Both the position numbers and the translations under genes were made by a program. Shown in pieces: positions 10,254 to 18,957 of a stretch of 64,000 nucleotides of DNA (position 1 is its first letter; each line of letters starts with the position of its first letter). This DNA is from Streptomyces coffeae (lineage in GTDB: Bacteria; Actinomycetota; Actinomycetes; Streptomycetales; Streptomycetaceae): contig NZ_JAERRF010000011.1 in NCBI RefSeq assembly GCF_016741875.1, positions 186,001 through 250,000 of the forward strand, read 5' to 3'. A model generated the notes under the pieces. It was not told the DNA's origin. It did not search any database and saw only the letters and a list, made by a program, of their open reading frames with translations.

Positions 10254-11192
10254 ATGGACCGTCTGGCGACGGTGGCGCTCGGCGCGACGCTGGTGTGCGG
10301 CGCGCTGGGGGTCGTGGGGGCGCATACGTACGCCCGGGGCAAGGAGCAGCAGCGGGCCCTGATCGAGCGGCTGTCGGACTCCGGCCCGGTGGCGGCGGCC
10401 GGCCCTCCGCGCCGCTTCACCCGGATCGACCGGCGGCTGCGCGCGACCTCGGCGGGCAGCAGGCTGGAGCTGCGGCTGGCGGCGACCGGTCTGGCGCTGA
10501 CGCCCGGGGAGTTCGTGGTCTACACGGCCGCAGCGGCGGCCGGGCTGTGGGTGGTCGCGGCGTCCCTCCTCGCGGCGTTCTTCGGACCGATCGCGGCGGT
10601 GATCGCGGTCTGGGCCGCCTTCGCCTTCCTCAACTGGCAGCGCCAGAAGCGCATCGAACGCTTTATCAACCAACTGCCCGAGCTCTCCCGCATCCTGGCC
10701 AACGCCACCCAGGCCGGGCTGGCGCTGCGTACCGCGCTGGCGATGGCGGCGGACGAGATGGAGGCCCCGGCGGGCGAGGAACTGGCCAAGGTCGCCGCCA
10801 AGCTGGCCGTGGGCCACTCCATCGACGACGCCCTGGAGGAGCTGGCGCAGCGGCTGCCGTCCCGGGAGCTGGTGGTGCTGGTCACCACCCTGGTGCTGTC
10901 CAACCGGGCGGGCGGGGCCGTGGTCACCTCGCTGCGCAATCTCACCCAGACGCTGGAGGAGCGGAAGGAGACGCGGCGCGAAGTCCGCACCCAGCTCTCC
11001 CAGGTGACCGTCACCGCCTATGTCGTCCCGCTCATGGGCATCGGGACACTGCTGCTGATGAACAGGATCTCGGCGGGCTCGCTGGACCGGATGACCTCGT
11101 CCTTCTGGGGCCAGGCCGCCGTGGTCGTGGCCTTCGTCCTCTACGGGATCGGCTTCTTCCTCATCCGCCGTATGTCGAAGATCGACGTCTGA
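10254..11192 (+). CDS. tadB: Flp pilus assembly inner-membrane protein TadB
   Basis: 312 residues with a T2SS-F/GspF-type domain (about 150-285, with ELSRILANATQAGLALRTAL). Membrane helices lie near the N-terminus, at residues 85-120, and at the C-terminus (MGIGTLLLMNRIS and VVVAFVLYGIGFFLI). TadB works with TadC as the membrane platform on which CpaF acts. It lies between cpaF (6 bp) and tadC (24 bp). Confidence 0.9.
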   Translation: MDRLATVALGATLVCGALGVVGAHTYARGKEQQRALIERLSDSGPVAAAGPPRRFTRIDRRLRATSAGSRLELRLAATGLALTPGEFVVYTAAAAAGLWVVAASLLAAFFGPIAAVIAVWAAFAFLNWQRQKRIERFINQLPELSRILANATQAGLALRTALAMAADEMEAPAGEELAKVAAKLAVGHSIDDALEELAQRLPSRELVVLVTTLVLSNRAGGAVVTSLRNLTQTLEERKETRREVRTQLSQVTVTAYVVPLMGIGTLLLMNRISAGSLDRMTSSFWGQAAVVVAFVLYGIGFFLIRRMSKIDV

Positions 11193-11216
11193 GGATCCGA
11201 GGGAGAGGGGCGCACG

Positions 11217-12110
11217 ATGGCAATCGCACTGCTGCTGGCGCTGGCGGCCGGGCTCTCGGTGGCGGGTATCGCCTACGGCATCGCGCTGTACCGCAGCGAG
11301 GCGAAACTGCCCGCCGATCTCGCGGTGGCGCTGGAGGTCGGCGCGACGCGCACCACCGTCGTCGGTTCGGCAGTCGACCGGCTGGGCATCCGCTACGCCC
11401 CGCTGGTGCTGCGCCTGATGGGCGAGAAGCGGGTGGCCCGGGTGCGCCGCCGGATCGATCTGGCGGGCAATCCGGGCGGACTGACGGTCGACCGCTACGC
11501 CGCCCGGCGGGCGGTCTACGGCGCGCTCGGCTTCGGCGGCGCGCTGGTGATGCTGATGAAGGGACAGATCCTGCTGGCGCTGCTGCTGGTGGCGTTCGGT
11601 CTGTTCTGGATCGAGGTCGGCATCTGGGCGGCGGTCCGCGAGCGCAGGGACGCGATCGAGCGCACGCTGCCGGACTTCCTGGACGTACTGGCGGTCGTGG
11701 TGAGCGCGGGGCTGAGCTTCCGTCAGGCGCTGGACCGGGTCGCCGGGAAGTACGAGGGCCCCTGGGCGGATGAACTCCGCGTCACACTTCGGCAAATGGA
11801 CATGGGGGTCAGCCGCCGCCAGGCCTTCGAGGAACTGCGGAAGCGCAATGACTCCGAACAGGTCGCGCAGTTCGTCACGGCCCTTCAGCAGGGGGAGGAA
11901 CTGGGCGCTCCGATCGTTGAGACACTGATCGCCATCGCGAACGACATGCGCCGTACGGACGCCCAGAACGCCCGCCGCCGCGCGGCCCGCGCGGTACCGA
12001 AGGCGACCATGGTCATCACCACGTTCATGGTGCCGGGGACGATGCTGCTGCTCGTGGCCGGGTTCTTCATCGGCTCCGGCACGGACTTCGGCTCGATCAC
12101 CGGTGACTGA
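11217..12110 (+). CDS. tadC: Flp pilus assembly inner-membrane protein TadC
   Basis: 297 residues. A T2SS-F domain (LPDFLDVLAVVVSAGLSFRQ...) follows two central membrane helices, with a last helix near the C-terminus (MVPGTMLLLVAGFFIG). The domain resembles the one in the preceding tadB, as is usual for TadB/TadC pairs. After this gene comes a 274-bp gap before the pilin. That gap has no convincing gene and probably contains a separate pilin promoter. Confidence 0.9.
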   Translation: MAIALLLALAAGLSVAGIAYGIALYRSEAKLPADLAVALEVGATRTTVVGSAVDRLGIRYAPLVLRLMGEKRVARVRRRIDLAGNPGGLTVDRYAARRAVYGALGFGGALVMLMKGQILLALLLVAFGLFWIEVGIWAAVRERRDAIERTLPDFLDVLAVVVSAGLSFRQALDRVAGKYEGPWADELRVTLRQMDMGVSRRQAFEELRKRNDSEQVAQFVTALQQGEELGAPIVETLIAIANDMRRTDAQNARRRAARAVPKATMVITTFMVPGTMLLLVAGFFIGSGTDFGSITGD

Positions 12111-12384
12111 GCTCCCAATTGAACCAATAACCTTCGCGGTTGCAATCGCCTGTGGGACAGTCATCGGGTGGCGGCTCCCCGGGGCCCGGAGGGGGTGAGA
12201 CGGATGAGCCATACCGGCCGCGGCGTACGGGCGCGAATCGAACGCGGGGCATCGGGAAGACAACGGAGCGTGAGGCACTGTTCCCGGGGCGGGGTTTCGG
12301 CGTACTTTGCTCCTGTCGCGTGCGACACCACGGGGGTTGAGTCGCCGGACCAGAGTGGGACGGCAGCCCATGGAGGGGAACACG

Positions 12385-12549
12385 ATGGGGAAGCGTGCTG
12401 TGGGGAACGACCGGGGACAGACCTCGATCGAATACCTGGGAATCATCGCCGTGGTGGTGGCCATCGTCCTGGTCCTGTCGACCACGGACTTCGGTACGGC
12501 GATCGCGAGGGCGATCTCCGACAAGATCGTCGAGGTCACCACCATCTGA
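12385..12549 (+). CDS. Flp-type major pilin
   Basis: A 54-residue prepilin. The leader is MGKRAVGNDRG, and the predicted cut is after G11 before QTSIEY, with the conserved Glu at mature position 5 and Tyr at 6. A hydrophobic helix (IIAVVVAIVLVLS) and a short tail follow. The ATG at 12385 was chosen because GGAGGGG lies 8 nt upstream; the longer open frame from 12307 has no such site. This is the expected structural subunit of the pilus. A 274-bp leader region and a strong ribosome binding site fit higher expression than the assembly genes. Confidence 0.88.
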   Translation: MGKRAVGNDRGQTSIEYLGIIAVVVAIVLVLSTTDFGTAIARAISDKIVEVTTI

Positions 12550-12557
12550 CCGGCCCC

Positions 12558-13268
12558 GTGACAGCCCGCAGGGACCTCAGAAGTGACGCGGGACAGGCCT
12601 TTCCCATCTACATCACCGCCGTGGCGGGCCTGCTCTTCCTGGCGCTCGCCCTGTTCGCGGTGGGCCAGGCCGGTGCGACCCGCAACGGCGGACAGACCGC
12701 CGCCGACGCCGCGGCGCTCGCCGCGGGCCAGGACTACCGCGACCAGTTGCGCACGGCGTTCCTCACGGCGATCGCGGACGGCGGCGCCTGGGACGATCTG
12801 CTGAACGGCCGGGGGCTCGGCGTCGGAGGCGCCTGTGAGCAGGCCGGCTGGTTCGCGGCGCAGAACGACGCGGAGGTCACCGGCTGTACCCCGGGCTATC
12901 TGCCCGCCTCCTTCACGGTCACGGTCAGGACGCGTAAGCCCGTGGGCGACACCGTCATCCCGGGCACCGAGAGCAAGCACGCCACGGCCAGGGCCAAGGC
13001 GGTGGTCACCCCGCGCTGCACCGTGCCCGTCGGCACGCCCGCGCCCACCACTCCGCCGCCCGCCGATGACCACGACGAGGGCGGGAACGGCGGCGACGGC
13101 GGGAAGGGCCACGGGGGCGGCAAGGACGACGAGGGCGGCAAGGACGGGAAGGACAAGAAGCCCGCCGTCGATCTCCGGTGCGACGGTGAGGACGTGACGA
13201 TCGACCCGGCGCACCCCGATCTCTTCCCCGACGCCGAAGACCTGTTCTCCGTGCACCTTGCCGATTGA
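12558..13268 (+). CDS. TadG-like pilus-associated protein
   Basis: 236 residues from GTG 12558. One N-terminal helix (AVAGLLFLALALFAVG) is preceded by DAGQAFPIYI, then NGGQTAADAAALAAGQ, the hallmark of TadE/G-like proteins, and an external domain with four or more cysteines. The C-terminal third has a low-complexity stretch rich in Gly, Asp and Lys (residues 180-210). Unlike the other pilins here, position +5 after the Gly is Ile rather than Glu, so processing by the prepilin peptidase is doubtful. It lies 8 bp after the pilin gene and is probably co-transcribed with it. Confidence 0.75.
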   Translation: MTARRDLRSDAGQAFPIYITAVAGLLFLALALFAVGQAGATRNGGQTAADAAALAAGQDYRDQLRTAFLTAIADGGAWDDLLNGRGLGVGGACEQAGWFAAQNDAEVTGCTPGYLPASFTVTVRTRKPVGDTVIPGTESKHATARAKAVVTPRCTVPVGTPAPTTPPPADDHDEGGNGGDGGKGHGGGKDDEGGKDGKDKKPAVDLRCDGEDVTIDPAHPDLFPDAEDLFSVHLAD

Positions 13269-13308
13269 CGAGCGAATCCACCAGTAGCCGAGTGAGGGAC
13301 AGCGAGCG

Positions 13309-13899
13309 ATGAGCATGCGGCACACGACGAAGGCCCGGAGGGGGGCTGCCGCGCTGGCGCTCGCCGCGGGCTTGGCCCTCGCCGTGGGTGGATGCGGAAG
13401 CGGTGACGACGGCGACGGGAAGAAGCCGGACGACGACTCTCCCCCGAAATCCACCGCGGCCAAGGACGACGGCCGCGCTCAGGAACCCGCGGCGGACTCG
13501 TCGAAGTCCATCGGCGAGCTGAAGGGCCCCAACGGAGTCGAGGTCACGCTGCATTCCGCGGTGCGCGACAGCGGTGGCTTCGTCACCGTGAGCGGCACCC
13601 TGACCAATCGTGGCAGCGAGATGTTCTTCGCCCTGAACTGGAGCTCCAAGGAACAGGAGCTGGCCAAGTCCCGCTCGTCCCTCTCGGGTGCGTCCCTCAT
13701 CGACAAGGCGGGCAAGAAGCGCTATCTGGTCCTGCGCGACACCGACGGCCTCTGTCTGTGCACCACCGGACTCTCCGGTATCAAGCCCAACGAGAGCCGC
13801 CCGGTGTTCGCCCAGTTCCCCGCCCCGCCCAAGGACGTCAAGGAAGTCGACTTCCAGATCCCCACGATGCCGTCCGTCAGCATCGAGCTCTCCGGGTGA
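13309..13899 (+). CDS. Lipoprotein of unknown function at the end of the Tad operon
   Basis: 196 residues. The lipoprotein signal peptide ends in LAVGGC, giving lipidation at about Cys29. A charged, disordered linker (DDDGDGKKPDDDSPPK-like) follows, and then a domain of about 120 residues with an immunoglobulin-like look (VEVTLHSAVRDSGGFVTVSGTL). No specific family was recognised. It lies 40 bp after the TadG-like gene and 8 bp before the OmpA-like gene, so it probably belongs to the same transcript and sits on the outer face of the membrane. Confidence 0.8.
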   Translation: MSMRHTTKARRGAAALALAAGLALAVGGCGSGDDGDGKKPDDDSPPKSTAAKDDGRAQEPAADSSKSIGELKGPNGVEVTLHSAVRDSGGFVTVSGTLTNRGSEMFFALNWSSKEQELAKSRSSLSGASLIDKAGKKRYLVLRDTDGLCLCTTGLSGIKPNESRPVFAQFPAPPKDVKEVDFQIPTMPSVSIELSG

Positions 13900-13907
13900 G
13901 CCCCGCC

Positions 13908-14540
13908 ATGACAACCCCTCCGACCCTGCCCGCCGCCGCCCGCTACGCCCCCGTCCTCGCCGTACTGGCCTGCGCCGCGCTGTGGGTCACCGCCGCACCC
14001 GTCCCCGCGGCCCGTGCCGACACCGGCCCCGGCGCGCCCGCGGACACCACACCACCGGTCAGGATCGACGCCAAGGACCCCGATCTGCGGATGCCGGAGG
14101 GTGCCACGCTGGCGCCCGGCCGGGTGCTGGACATCAAGTCGGTGGTGGAGACGGGCAACGGCGACGAGCGGCGCGAGGACACCAACGCCAAGGTGAAGTT
14201 CGCCCTCCAGGCCGAGGTGCTCTTCGGCAAGGACAGCGCCAAGCTGGGCGGCGCGGCCACCGCCCGGATCGCGGAGATCGCCGAGGAGATCGAGCGGCAG
14301 AAGGCGAAGACCGTCCGGGTCTTCGGCTTCACCGACAACCTCGGCTCCTCGGCCCACGGCGACACCCTGTCGAAGAAGCGGGCCAACGCGGTGCAGCGCG
14401 AGCTCTCCGAGAACCTCGACGCCTCCGTCAACTACGAGATCCGCGGCTACGGCGAGCAGTACCCGATCGCGGACAACAGCACCGAGGAGGGCCGCCGGAA
14501 GAACCGCCGGGTCGAGGTCAGCTTCCCCCGTACGGGCTGA
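13908..14540 (+). CDS. Exported OmpA/MotB-domain protein
   Basis: 210 residues with a signal peptide (APVLAVLACAALWVTAA). The C-terminal OmpA-like domain (about 95-207) contains ALQAEVLFGKDSAKL, RVFGFTDNLGS and the KKRANAVQ...GYGEQYPI pattern that binds peptidoglycan, ending in GRRKNRRVEV. It is expected to anchor an envelope structure to the cell wall, possibly the Tad pilus given its position. It is the last gene before a terminator hairpin at 14565-14596. Confidence 0.85.
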   Translation: MTTPPTLPAAARYAPVLAVLACAALWVTAAPVPAARADTGPGAPADTTPPVRIDAKDPDLRMPEGATLAPGRVLDIKSVVETGNGDERREDTNAKVKFALQAEVLFGKDSAKLGGAATARIAEIAEEIERQKAKTVRVFGFTDNLGSSAHGDTLSKKRANAVQRELSENLDASVNYEIRGYGEQYPIADNSTEEGRRKNRRVEVSFPRTG

Positions 14541-14564
14541 CGCACATCCGCACCGGAAAGCAGA

Positions 14565-14596
14565 ACCGCCGCGCCGGGCGGACCCGGGGCGGCGGT
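14565..14596. terminator. Terminator between convergent OmpA-like and cold-shock genes
   Basis: Inverted repeat with an outer 8-bp stem (ACCGCCGC / GCGGCGGT) and an inner 5-bp stem separated by one mismatch. It lies 24 bp after the OmpA-like stop and 41 bp before the stop of the opposite gene, so it can serve both. Confidence 0.7.
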
Positions 14597-14637
14597 GATG
14601 TCTGATGCTCAGGACCGGTCGGCCGGCCGAACCGGCC

Positions 14638-15048
14638 TCAGGACTCGATCCAGTTGTGTGCCTGCGCCAGCTCGATGATCCTCCGGCGGACCTGCTTGAT
14701 CTGGTCGGCGGTCAGATTGCCGCCCACCTCGACCAGGGCCTCGGTCAGCTCGCTGCGGAACTCGGCGACCGACAGCACATCGCACATGGTGTCGTCACCC
14801 GTGTCCGGGCCCACCGACCGCATCACCGACGGACCGGCGGCGCGCTCGACGACGCGGACCTCGGCCGCCTTGGGACCCTTGTCCCCGTACTCCGGGACGA
14901 ACCGCACCTTGGATCCGGGCTGGAACAGGTGCTTGTCGTCCAGGAGGTCATTGGCGTGCATGAAGACGTCCTCGCCACCGTCGTCCGGCGCGATGAAGCC
15001 GTAACCGCGAAACTCGTCGAACCGCAGAATCTTGCCCGTTGACGTCAA
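14638..15048 (-). CDS. Cold-shock domain protein with C-terminal extension
   Basis: 136 residues. Residues 1-68 form a cold-shock domain (GKILRFDEFRGYGFIAPDDG, then DVFMHAND), with the RNA-binding RNP1-like GYGFI and RNP2-like VFMH. The remaining half is an acidic, helical extension ending NWIES that is not found in 67-residue CspA proteins. The start is placed at TTG 15048, preceded by AGGGGTGG; no in-frame ATG or GTG fits the domain boundary. It probably acts as an RNA chaperone or regulator. Confidence 0.82.
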   Translation of the reverse strand: MTSTGKILRFDEFRGYGFIAPDDGGEDVFMHANDLLDDKHLFQPGSKVRFVPEYGDKGPKAAEVRVVERAAGPSVMRSVGPDTGDDTMCDVLSVAEFRSELTEALVEVGGNLTADQIKQVRRRIIELAQAHNWIES

Positions 15049-15133
15049 CGTGCCACCCCTACCCCTGTACCTCAACCTCGTTGACCTCGACCGCGATCGA
15101 GGGATGTGTGTCCCCAACCATGACACCGACGGC

Positions 15134-15541
15134 TCAGCGTAGCGGAGGCGGGTGGGCCGGAGAAGGGCCGGGCGATACGGCGACCCGCGCCCCCGGCCGC
15201 AGCCCCCAGCGCTCCATCGCACCCGCCTCGGCCTCCAGCACATGGCGGGCGCGCAGCCGCGGCCGTCCGAGCCGTCCGGGCCGCAGGGTGTGGACGGCCA
15301 GCACGGTCAGCCGCCGGTCGAGATAGGCGACGTCGATGGCGAACCGCATCCGGAAGGTGTGCACCCCGCTCGCGGGGGTGAGCAGCATCGCGCCGGTCAG
15401 CCCGTCCCGGCCGAGCAGCCCGCGGGAGCGGGCCCGCCAGGAGGCGGCGATCAGCAGCGGAACGTCCTCGGCACCCCCCGGGACCCGCAGCGTCCCGGTG
15501 CCGTCCCGCAGACCGTCCGCCCCGTGCGGTGCGTGCCCCAT
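15134..15541 (-). CDS. DUF192 family protein
   Basis: 135 residues. The DUF192 core is clear: SRGLLGRDGLTGAMLLTP, then HTFRMRFAIDVAYLDRRLTVL and RARHVLEAEAGAMERWGLRPG. There is no export signal. The family has a small beta-barrel fold and no settled biochemical role. It is divergent from the prepilin peptidase, whose start is 66 bp away, an arrangement that suggests linkage to the Tad system in this organism. ATG 15541 begins the conserved region closely. Confidence 0.82.
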   Translation of the reverse strand: MGHAPHGADGLRDGTGTLRVPGGAEDVPLLIAASWRARSRGLLGRDGLTGAMLLTPASGVHTFRMRFAIDVAYLDRRLTVLAVHTLRPGRLGRPRLRARHVLEAEAGAMERWGLRPGARVAVSPGPSPAHPPPLR

Positions 15542-15607
15542 ACCGCGCCCCTTTCCGCCCCTCCGGTGCAGTGTTCCACCCGAGGGGCGCTTCCGTAGGC
15601 TCGGGCC

Positions 15608-16354
15608 GTGCATCCGCTGCTGACCGCCCTCGCCGCCGTGTACGGCGCTGCCGCCGGGGCGCTGGTGCCCCGTCCCCTCTACCGGCTGGCCGTCGAACCC
15701 GACGAGCCCTGGCGCACCGCCTGCCCGCGCGGGCACACACTCTCCGGTCCGGCCCGCGGCTGGCTCGGACCCGCCCGCTGCACGGGCTGCGGGGGCGGCG
15801 CGTGGGACGGCGGCCCCGGGGCGGCGGCCGCGGTGGTGCTCACGGCGACCGTGTGCGCGGGGCTCGCGGCGGCGGTCGGCGCCCGTCCGGAGCTGGCGGT
15901 GTGGCTGCTGCTCGCCCCGCTGGGGGTGCTGCTGGCCGGGGTGGATCTGGCCGTGCACCGGCTGCCGGACGTCCTCACCCTGCCGATGGCGGCCGGGGCC
16001 GCGGCGCTGCTCGGCGCGGCGGCGCTGCTGCCGCACAGCGCCGGGTCGTGGCCGCGGGCGGTGCTGGGCGGGGCGGTGCTGGGCGGGGCGTATCTGGTGC
16101 TGTTCCTGATCAGCCCGAGCGGGATGGGGTTCGGTGACGTCAAGCTGGCGCTGACGCTGGGGATCGCGCTCGGCTGGTACGGCTGGGACGTGCTGGTGGT
16201 GGGTGCCCTCGCCGGGCTGCTGCTGGGTTCGTTCGCCGCGGCGGCCCTGGTCGTGACCCGGCGGGCGCGGCGCGGGACGGCCATGGCGTTCGGCCCCTGC
16301 ATGATCCTGGGGGCGTGCGCCGGGTTGGTACTGGGGGCTCTGGGGGCTGGATGA
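15608..16354 (+). CDS. Prepilin peptidase (A24, TadV/CpaA type)
   Basis: 248 residues, GTG start. An N-terminal soluble stretch with CxxCG resembles the methylase-like region of PilD, and six or seven membrane helices follow. The two aspartates of A24 peptidases are in place: GVDLAVHRLPD near 118-128 and GMGFGDVKL near 175-183. It would cut prepilins after the Gly of the G-xxxxE motif. Likely substrates are encoded at 12385 (Flp), 8206 and the C-terminal part of 6435. It lies 1 kb from the tad operon on the same strand. Confidence 0.88.
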   Translation: MHPLLTALAAVYGAAAGALVPRPLYRLAVEPDEPWRTACPRGHTLSGPARGWLGPARCTGCGGGAWDGGPGAAAAVVLTATVCAGLAAAVGARPELAVWLLLAPLGVLLAGVDLAVHRLPDVLTLPMAAGAAALLGAAALLPHSAGSWPRAVLGGAVLGGAYLVLFLISPSGMGFGDVKLALTLGIALGWYGWDVLVVGALAGLLLGSFAAAALVVTRRARRGTAMAFGPCMILGACAGLVLGALGAG

Positions 16355-16432
16355 CGTCAGCGCCGCGCTGATTGTCACCCTCGCCGATGCATGGACAACC
16401 CCTCACGAAGGGTTATGGTGGAAACCCCCCCT

Positions 16433-16468
16433 CGGGCCGGTCCGTACTCCCCCCCACGGACCGGCCCG
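16433..16468. terminator. Bidirectional terminator
   Basis: A perfect 13-bp inverted repeat (CGGGCCGGTCCGT / ACGGACCGGCCCG) with a 10-nt C-rich loop, between the convergent prepilin peptidase and aldo/keto reductase genes. Confidence 0.85.
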
Positions 16469-16543
16469 CTCTATTCCGGGGCCTGCGGACCCCGGCGGGC
16501 GTGGATGCGGCCCACCGAGCCCCTGCGAAATGATCACTGAGCG

Positions 16544-17590
16544 TTATGACTTGCTGCGGGCCGCCCAGATGTTCACGCCCTCGGTGGTCTGTGCGAGGGA
16601 ATCGATTTCGGCCAGCTCCTCGGCGGTGAGGGCGGGTGCGTCCAGTGCGGCGACATTCGCCTCCAGCTGCCGCACACTGGACGCCCCGCTGAGCGCCGAG
16701 GTCATCCGCGGATCCCGCAGCACCCAGCTGAGGGCGAGCTGGGCCAGCGTCTGGCCGCGCCGCCGGGCGATCGCGTCCAGTCCGCGCAGCCGCCGGACGG
16801 TGTCCTCGGTCAGCAGCGCCGGGTCGAGCGACTTGCCCTGGGCGGCGCGCGACCCCTCGGGGATGCCCTTCAGATACTTGTCGGTCAGCAGCCCCTGGGC
16901 GAGCGGCGCGAAGCAGATGCAGCCCATGCCCTCGTCCTCCAGGGTGTCCAGCAGCCCGTCGTCCTCGGTCCAGCGGTTGATCATCGAGTACGAGGGCTGG
17001 TGGATCAGGGCCGGCACTCCCAGCTCGCGCAGGATCCGGGCGGCCTCGCGGGTGCGCTCGGAGCCGTAGGAGGAGACGCCCACGTACAGCGCCTTGCCCT
17101 GCTGGACGGCGGTGGCCAGCGCGCCCATCGTCTCCTCGAGCGGGGTGTCCGCGTCGAAGCGGTGGGAGTAGAAGATGTCCACGTAGTCGACGCCCATCCG
17201 GCGCAGCGAGGCGTCGAGGGAGGACAGCAGGTACTTGCGCGAGCCCCATTCGCCGTACGGGCCGGGCTGCATCCGGTAGCCGGCCTTGGTGGAGAGGATG
17301 AGTTCGTCCCGGTACGCGCGGAGGTCGCGGGTGAAGATCTCCCCGAAGTTCTGCTCCGCGGACCCGGCGGGCGGACCGTAGTTGTTGGCCAGGTCGAAGT
17401 GGGTCACCCCGAGGTCGAAGGCGCGGCGCAGGATCGCGCGCTGGGTCTCGCGCGGGGTGTCATCGCCGAAGTTGTGCCACAGGCCGAGCGAGAGGGCGGG
17501 CAGCAGCAGACCGCTGCGGCCGGTGCGCCGGTAGCGCATGGTGTCGTAGCGGCTCTCGGCGGCGCGATAGGGGGCGTGGATGTCGTTCAC
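16544..17590 (-). CDS. Aldo/keto reductase (YghZ / L-glyceraldehyde-3-phosphate reductase type)
   Basis: 348 residues forming an NADPH-dependent TIM barrel. The catalytic set is visible: Asp in THFDLANNYGPP, Tyr in the same loop, Lys in LSTKAGYRM and His in IFYSHRFD. SAEQNFGEIF, PLAQGLLTDKYL and the C-terminal ALSGASSVRQLE match the YghZ/Gpr group, which reduces small aldehydes such as L-glyceraldehyde 3-phosphate and methylglyoxal. It stands alone on the minus strand. Substrate is inferred from subfamily resemblance. Confidence 0.88.
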   Translation of the reverse strand: MNDIHAPYRAAESRYDTMRYRRTGRSGLLLPALSLGLWHNFGDDTPRETQRAILRRAFDLGVTHFDLANNYGPPAGSAEQNFGEIFTRDLRAYRDELILSTKAGYRMQPGPYGEWGSRKYLLSSLDASLRRMGVDYVDIFYSHRFDADTPLEETMGALATAVQQGKALYVGVSSYGSERTREAARILRELGVPALIHQPSYSMINRWTEDDGLLDTLEDEGMGCICFAPLAQGLLTDKYLKGIPEGSRAAQGKSLDPALLTEDTVRRLRGLDAIARRRGQTLAQLALSWVLRDPRMTSALSGASSVRQLEANVAALDAPALTAEELAEIDSLAQTTEGVNIWAARSKS

Positions 17591-17791
17591 AGGGCGTTGT
17601 CCCAGGTCCGGGGGTGGGAACAGATGACCCTATACGGCTCGTCCCGGGCGCGCGGCGGCCGGGAGGGAAGCGGAATGCGCAACCCCGGCCGTGCGCCCGG
17701 GTTAGCCAGCCCCGCCGCCCCGCAGTAGTGTGTCGGCCTTGGGCGGACTGCATGGCGAGCGCCATACGAGGCACTGAGGGGCTGGAAAGAC

Positions 17792-18553
17792 GTGAAGTTG
17801 CGCGACCTGGTGTACGGGCTCTACGCACGCCGGGTGGAAGGCCGCCTCGACCATGCCCAGGTGCCCAAGCACATCGGCGTCATCCTCGACGGTAACCGCC
17901 GCTGGGCCCGCGCCGCCGGCGGGACCACCGAGCAGGGCCACAAGGCCGGAGCCAGCAAGATCCAGGAGCTGCTCGGCTGGTGCAGCGAGACGGACGTCGA
18001 AGTCGTCACGCTCTGGATGCTCTCCACCGACAACCTGGACCGCCCCGAGGCGGAGCTGGTACCGCTGCTCGGCATCATCGAGGACGCGGTGCGCGATCTG
18101 GCGGCCGACGGCCGCTGGCGGGTGCACCACGTGGGCAACCGCGATCTGCTGCCCTCCCGCACCCAGACGGTGCTGAAGGAGGCCGAACAGGCCACCGAGC
18201 ACATCGACGGAATACTGGTCAACGTCGCCATCGGCTACGGCGGTCGGCAGGAGATCGCCGACGCGGTGCGCTCGCTGCTGCTGGACCACGCCAGCCGGGG
18301 CACCACCTTCGAGGAGCTCGCCGAGGTCGTCGACATCGACCTCATCTCCGAACACCTGTACACCCGCGGCCAGCCCGACCCGGACCTCGTCATCCGCACC
18401 AGCGGCGAGCAGCGGCTCTCCGGCTTCATGCTCTGGCAGAGCGCACATTCGGAGTACTACTTCTGCGAGGTTTTCTGGCCCGCCTTCCGCAAGGTGGACT
18501 TCCTGCGGGCGCTGCGCGACTACGCGGCCCGGCACCGCAGGTACGGCTACTAG
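17792..18553 (+). CDS. cis-Prenyltransferase (isoprenyl diphosphate synthase, UppS-like)
   Basis: 253 residues, GTG start after GGGGCTGGAAAG. Family signatures are present: HIGVILDGNRRWAR near 29-42 with the catalytic Asp, LWMLSTDNLDRP, and DLVIRTSGEQRLSGFMLWQSAHSE near the C-terminus. The enzyme adds isopentenyl units in cis to an allylic diphosphate to make a polyprenyl carrier lipid or a shorter Z-product. The MKLRDLVYGLYARR N-terminus resembles the actinobacterial short-chain (Z-farnesyl) group, so chain length is uncertain. It is flanked downstream by a 17-bp terminator. Confidence 0.9.
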   Translation: MKLRDLVYGLYARRVEGRLDHAQVPKHIGVILDGNRRWARAAGGTTEQGHKAGASKIQELLGWCSETDVEVVTLWMLSTDNLDRPEAELVPLLGIIEDAVRDLAADGRWRVHHVGNRDLLPSRTQTVLKEAEQATEHIDGILVNVAIGYGGRQEIADAVRSLLLDHASRGTTFEELAEVVDIDLISEHLYTRGQPDPDLVIRTSGEQRLSGFMLWQSAHSEYYFCEVFWPAFRKVDFLRALRDYAARHRRYGY

Positions 18554-18579
18554 TTCCCTTCACTGCCACCGCAGTTCAC

Positions 18580-18619
18580 CGGCCGGGGCCGGACGCCGCG
18601 AAGCGTCCGGCCCCGGCCG
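18580..18619 (+). terminator. Terminator after the cis-prenyltransferase gene
   Basis: A perfect 17-bp inverted repeat with loop CGCGAA, 26 bp after the stop. From 18620 to 18957 no convincing gene is seen; an open frame there of 114 codons lacks a ribosome binding site and resembles no known family. The gap probably holds the promoter of the PIN-PhoH gene. Confidence 0.85.
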
Positions 18620-18957
18620 TTGTGTGACGCTCTGGTCTCACAACGTTCATATACGTGCCGTCATATGCCGTTGCATGGCTCCGCACGTTCGAGGGAATAT
18701 CCCTTGCAGGTCGACGCCCTGTCCCGGTGGACAGCGGGGACGGGGCATCGTCGGATTGCCAGCGGACGGCATCGGGCCGTTCGCCCGGGAGGCCCTTTGC
18801 ACACGGACGACTGTGCGGATCGTGCGTATGACGCGGAGGGCCGGCGCACGGCCTTCCCCGGAGGGCTGAGCCCGGTCCGTTCCCTGTCTGCGGCGGGGAG
18901 ACCCCACTCCCGCTACGCCGTCGCACCCCAACCTCTCCCGAGGGGGTACGTCCACCC

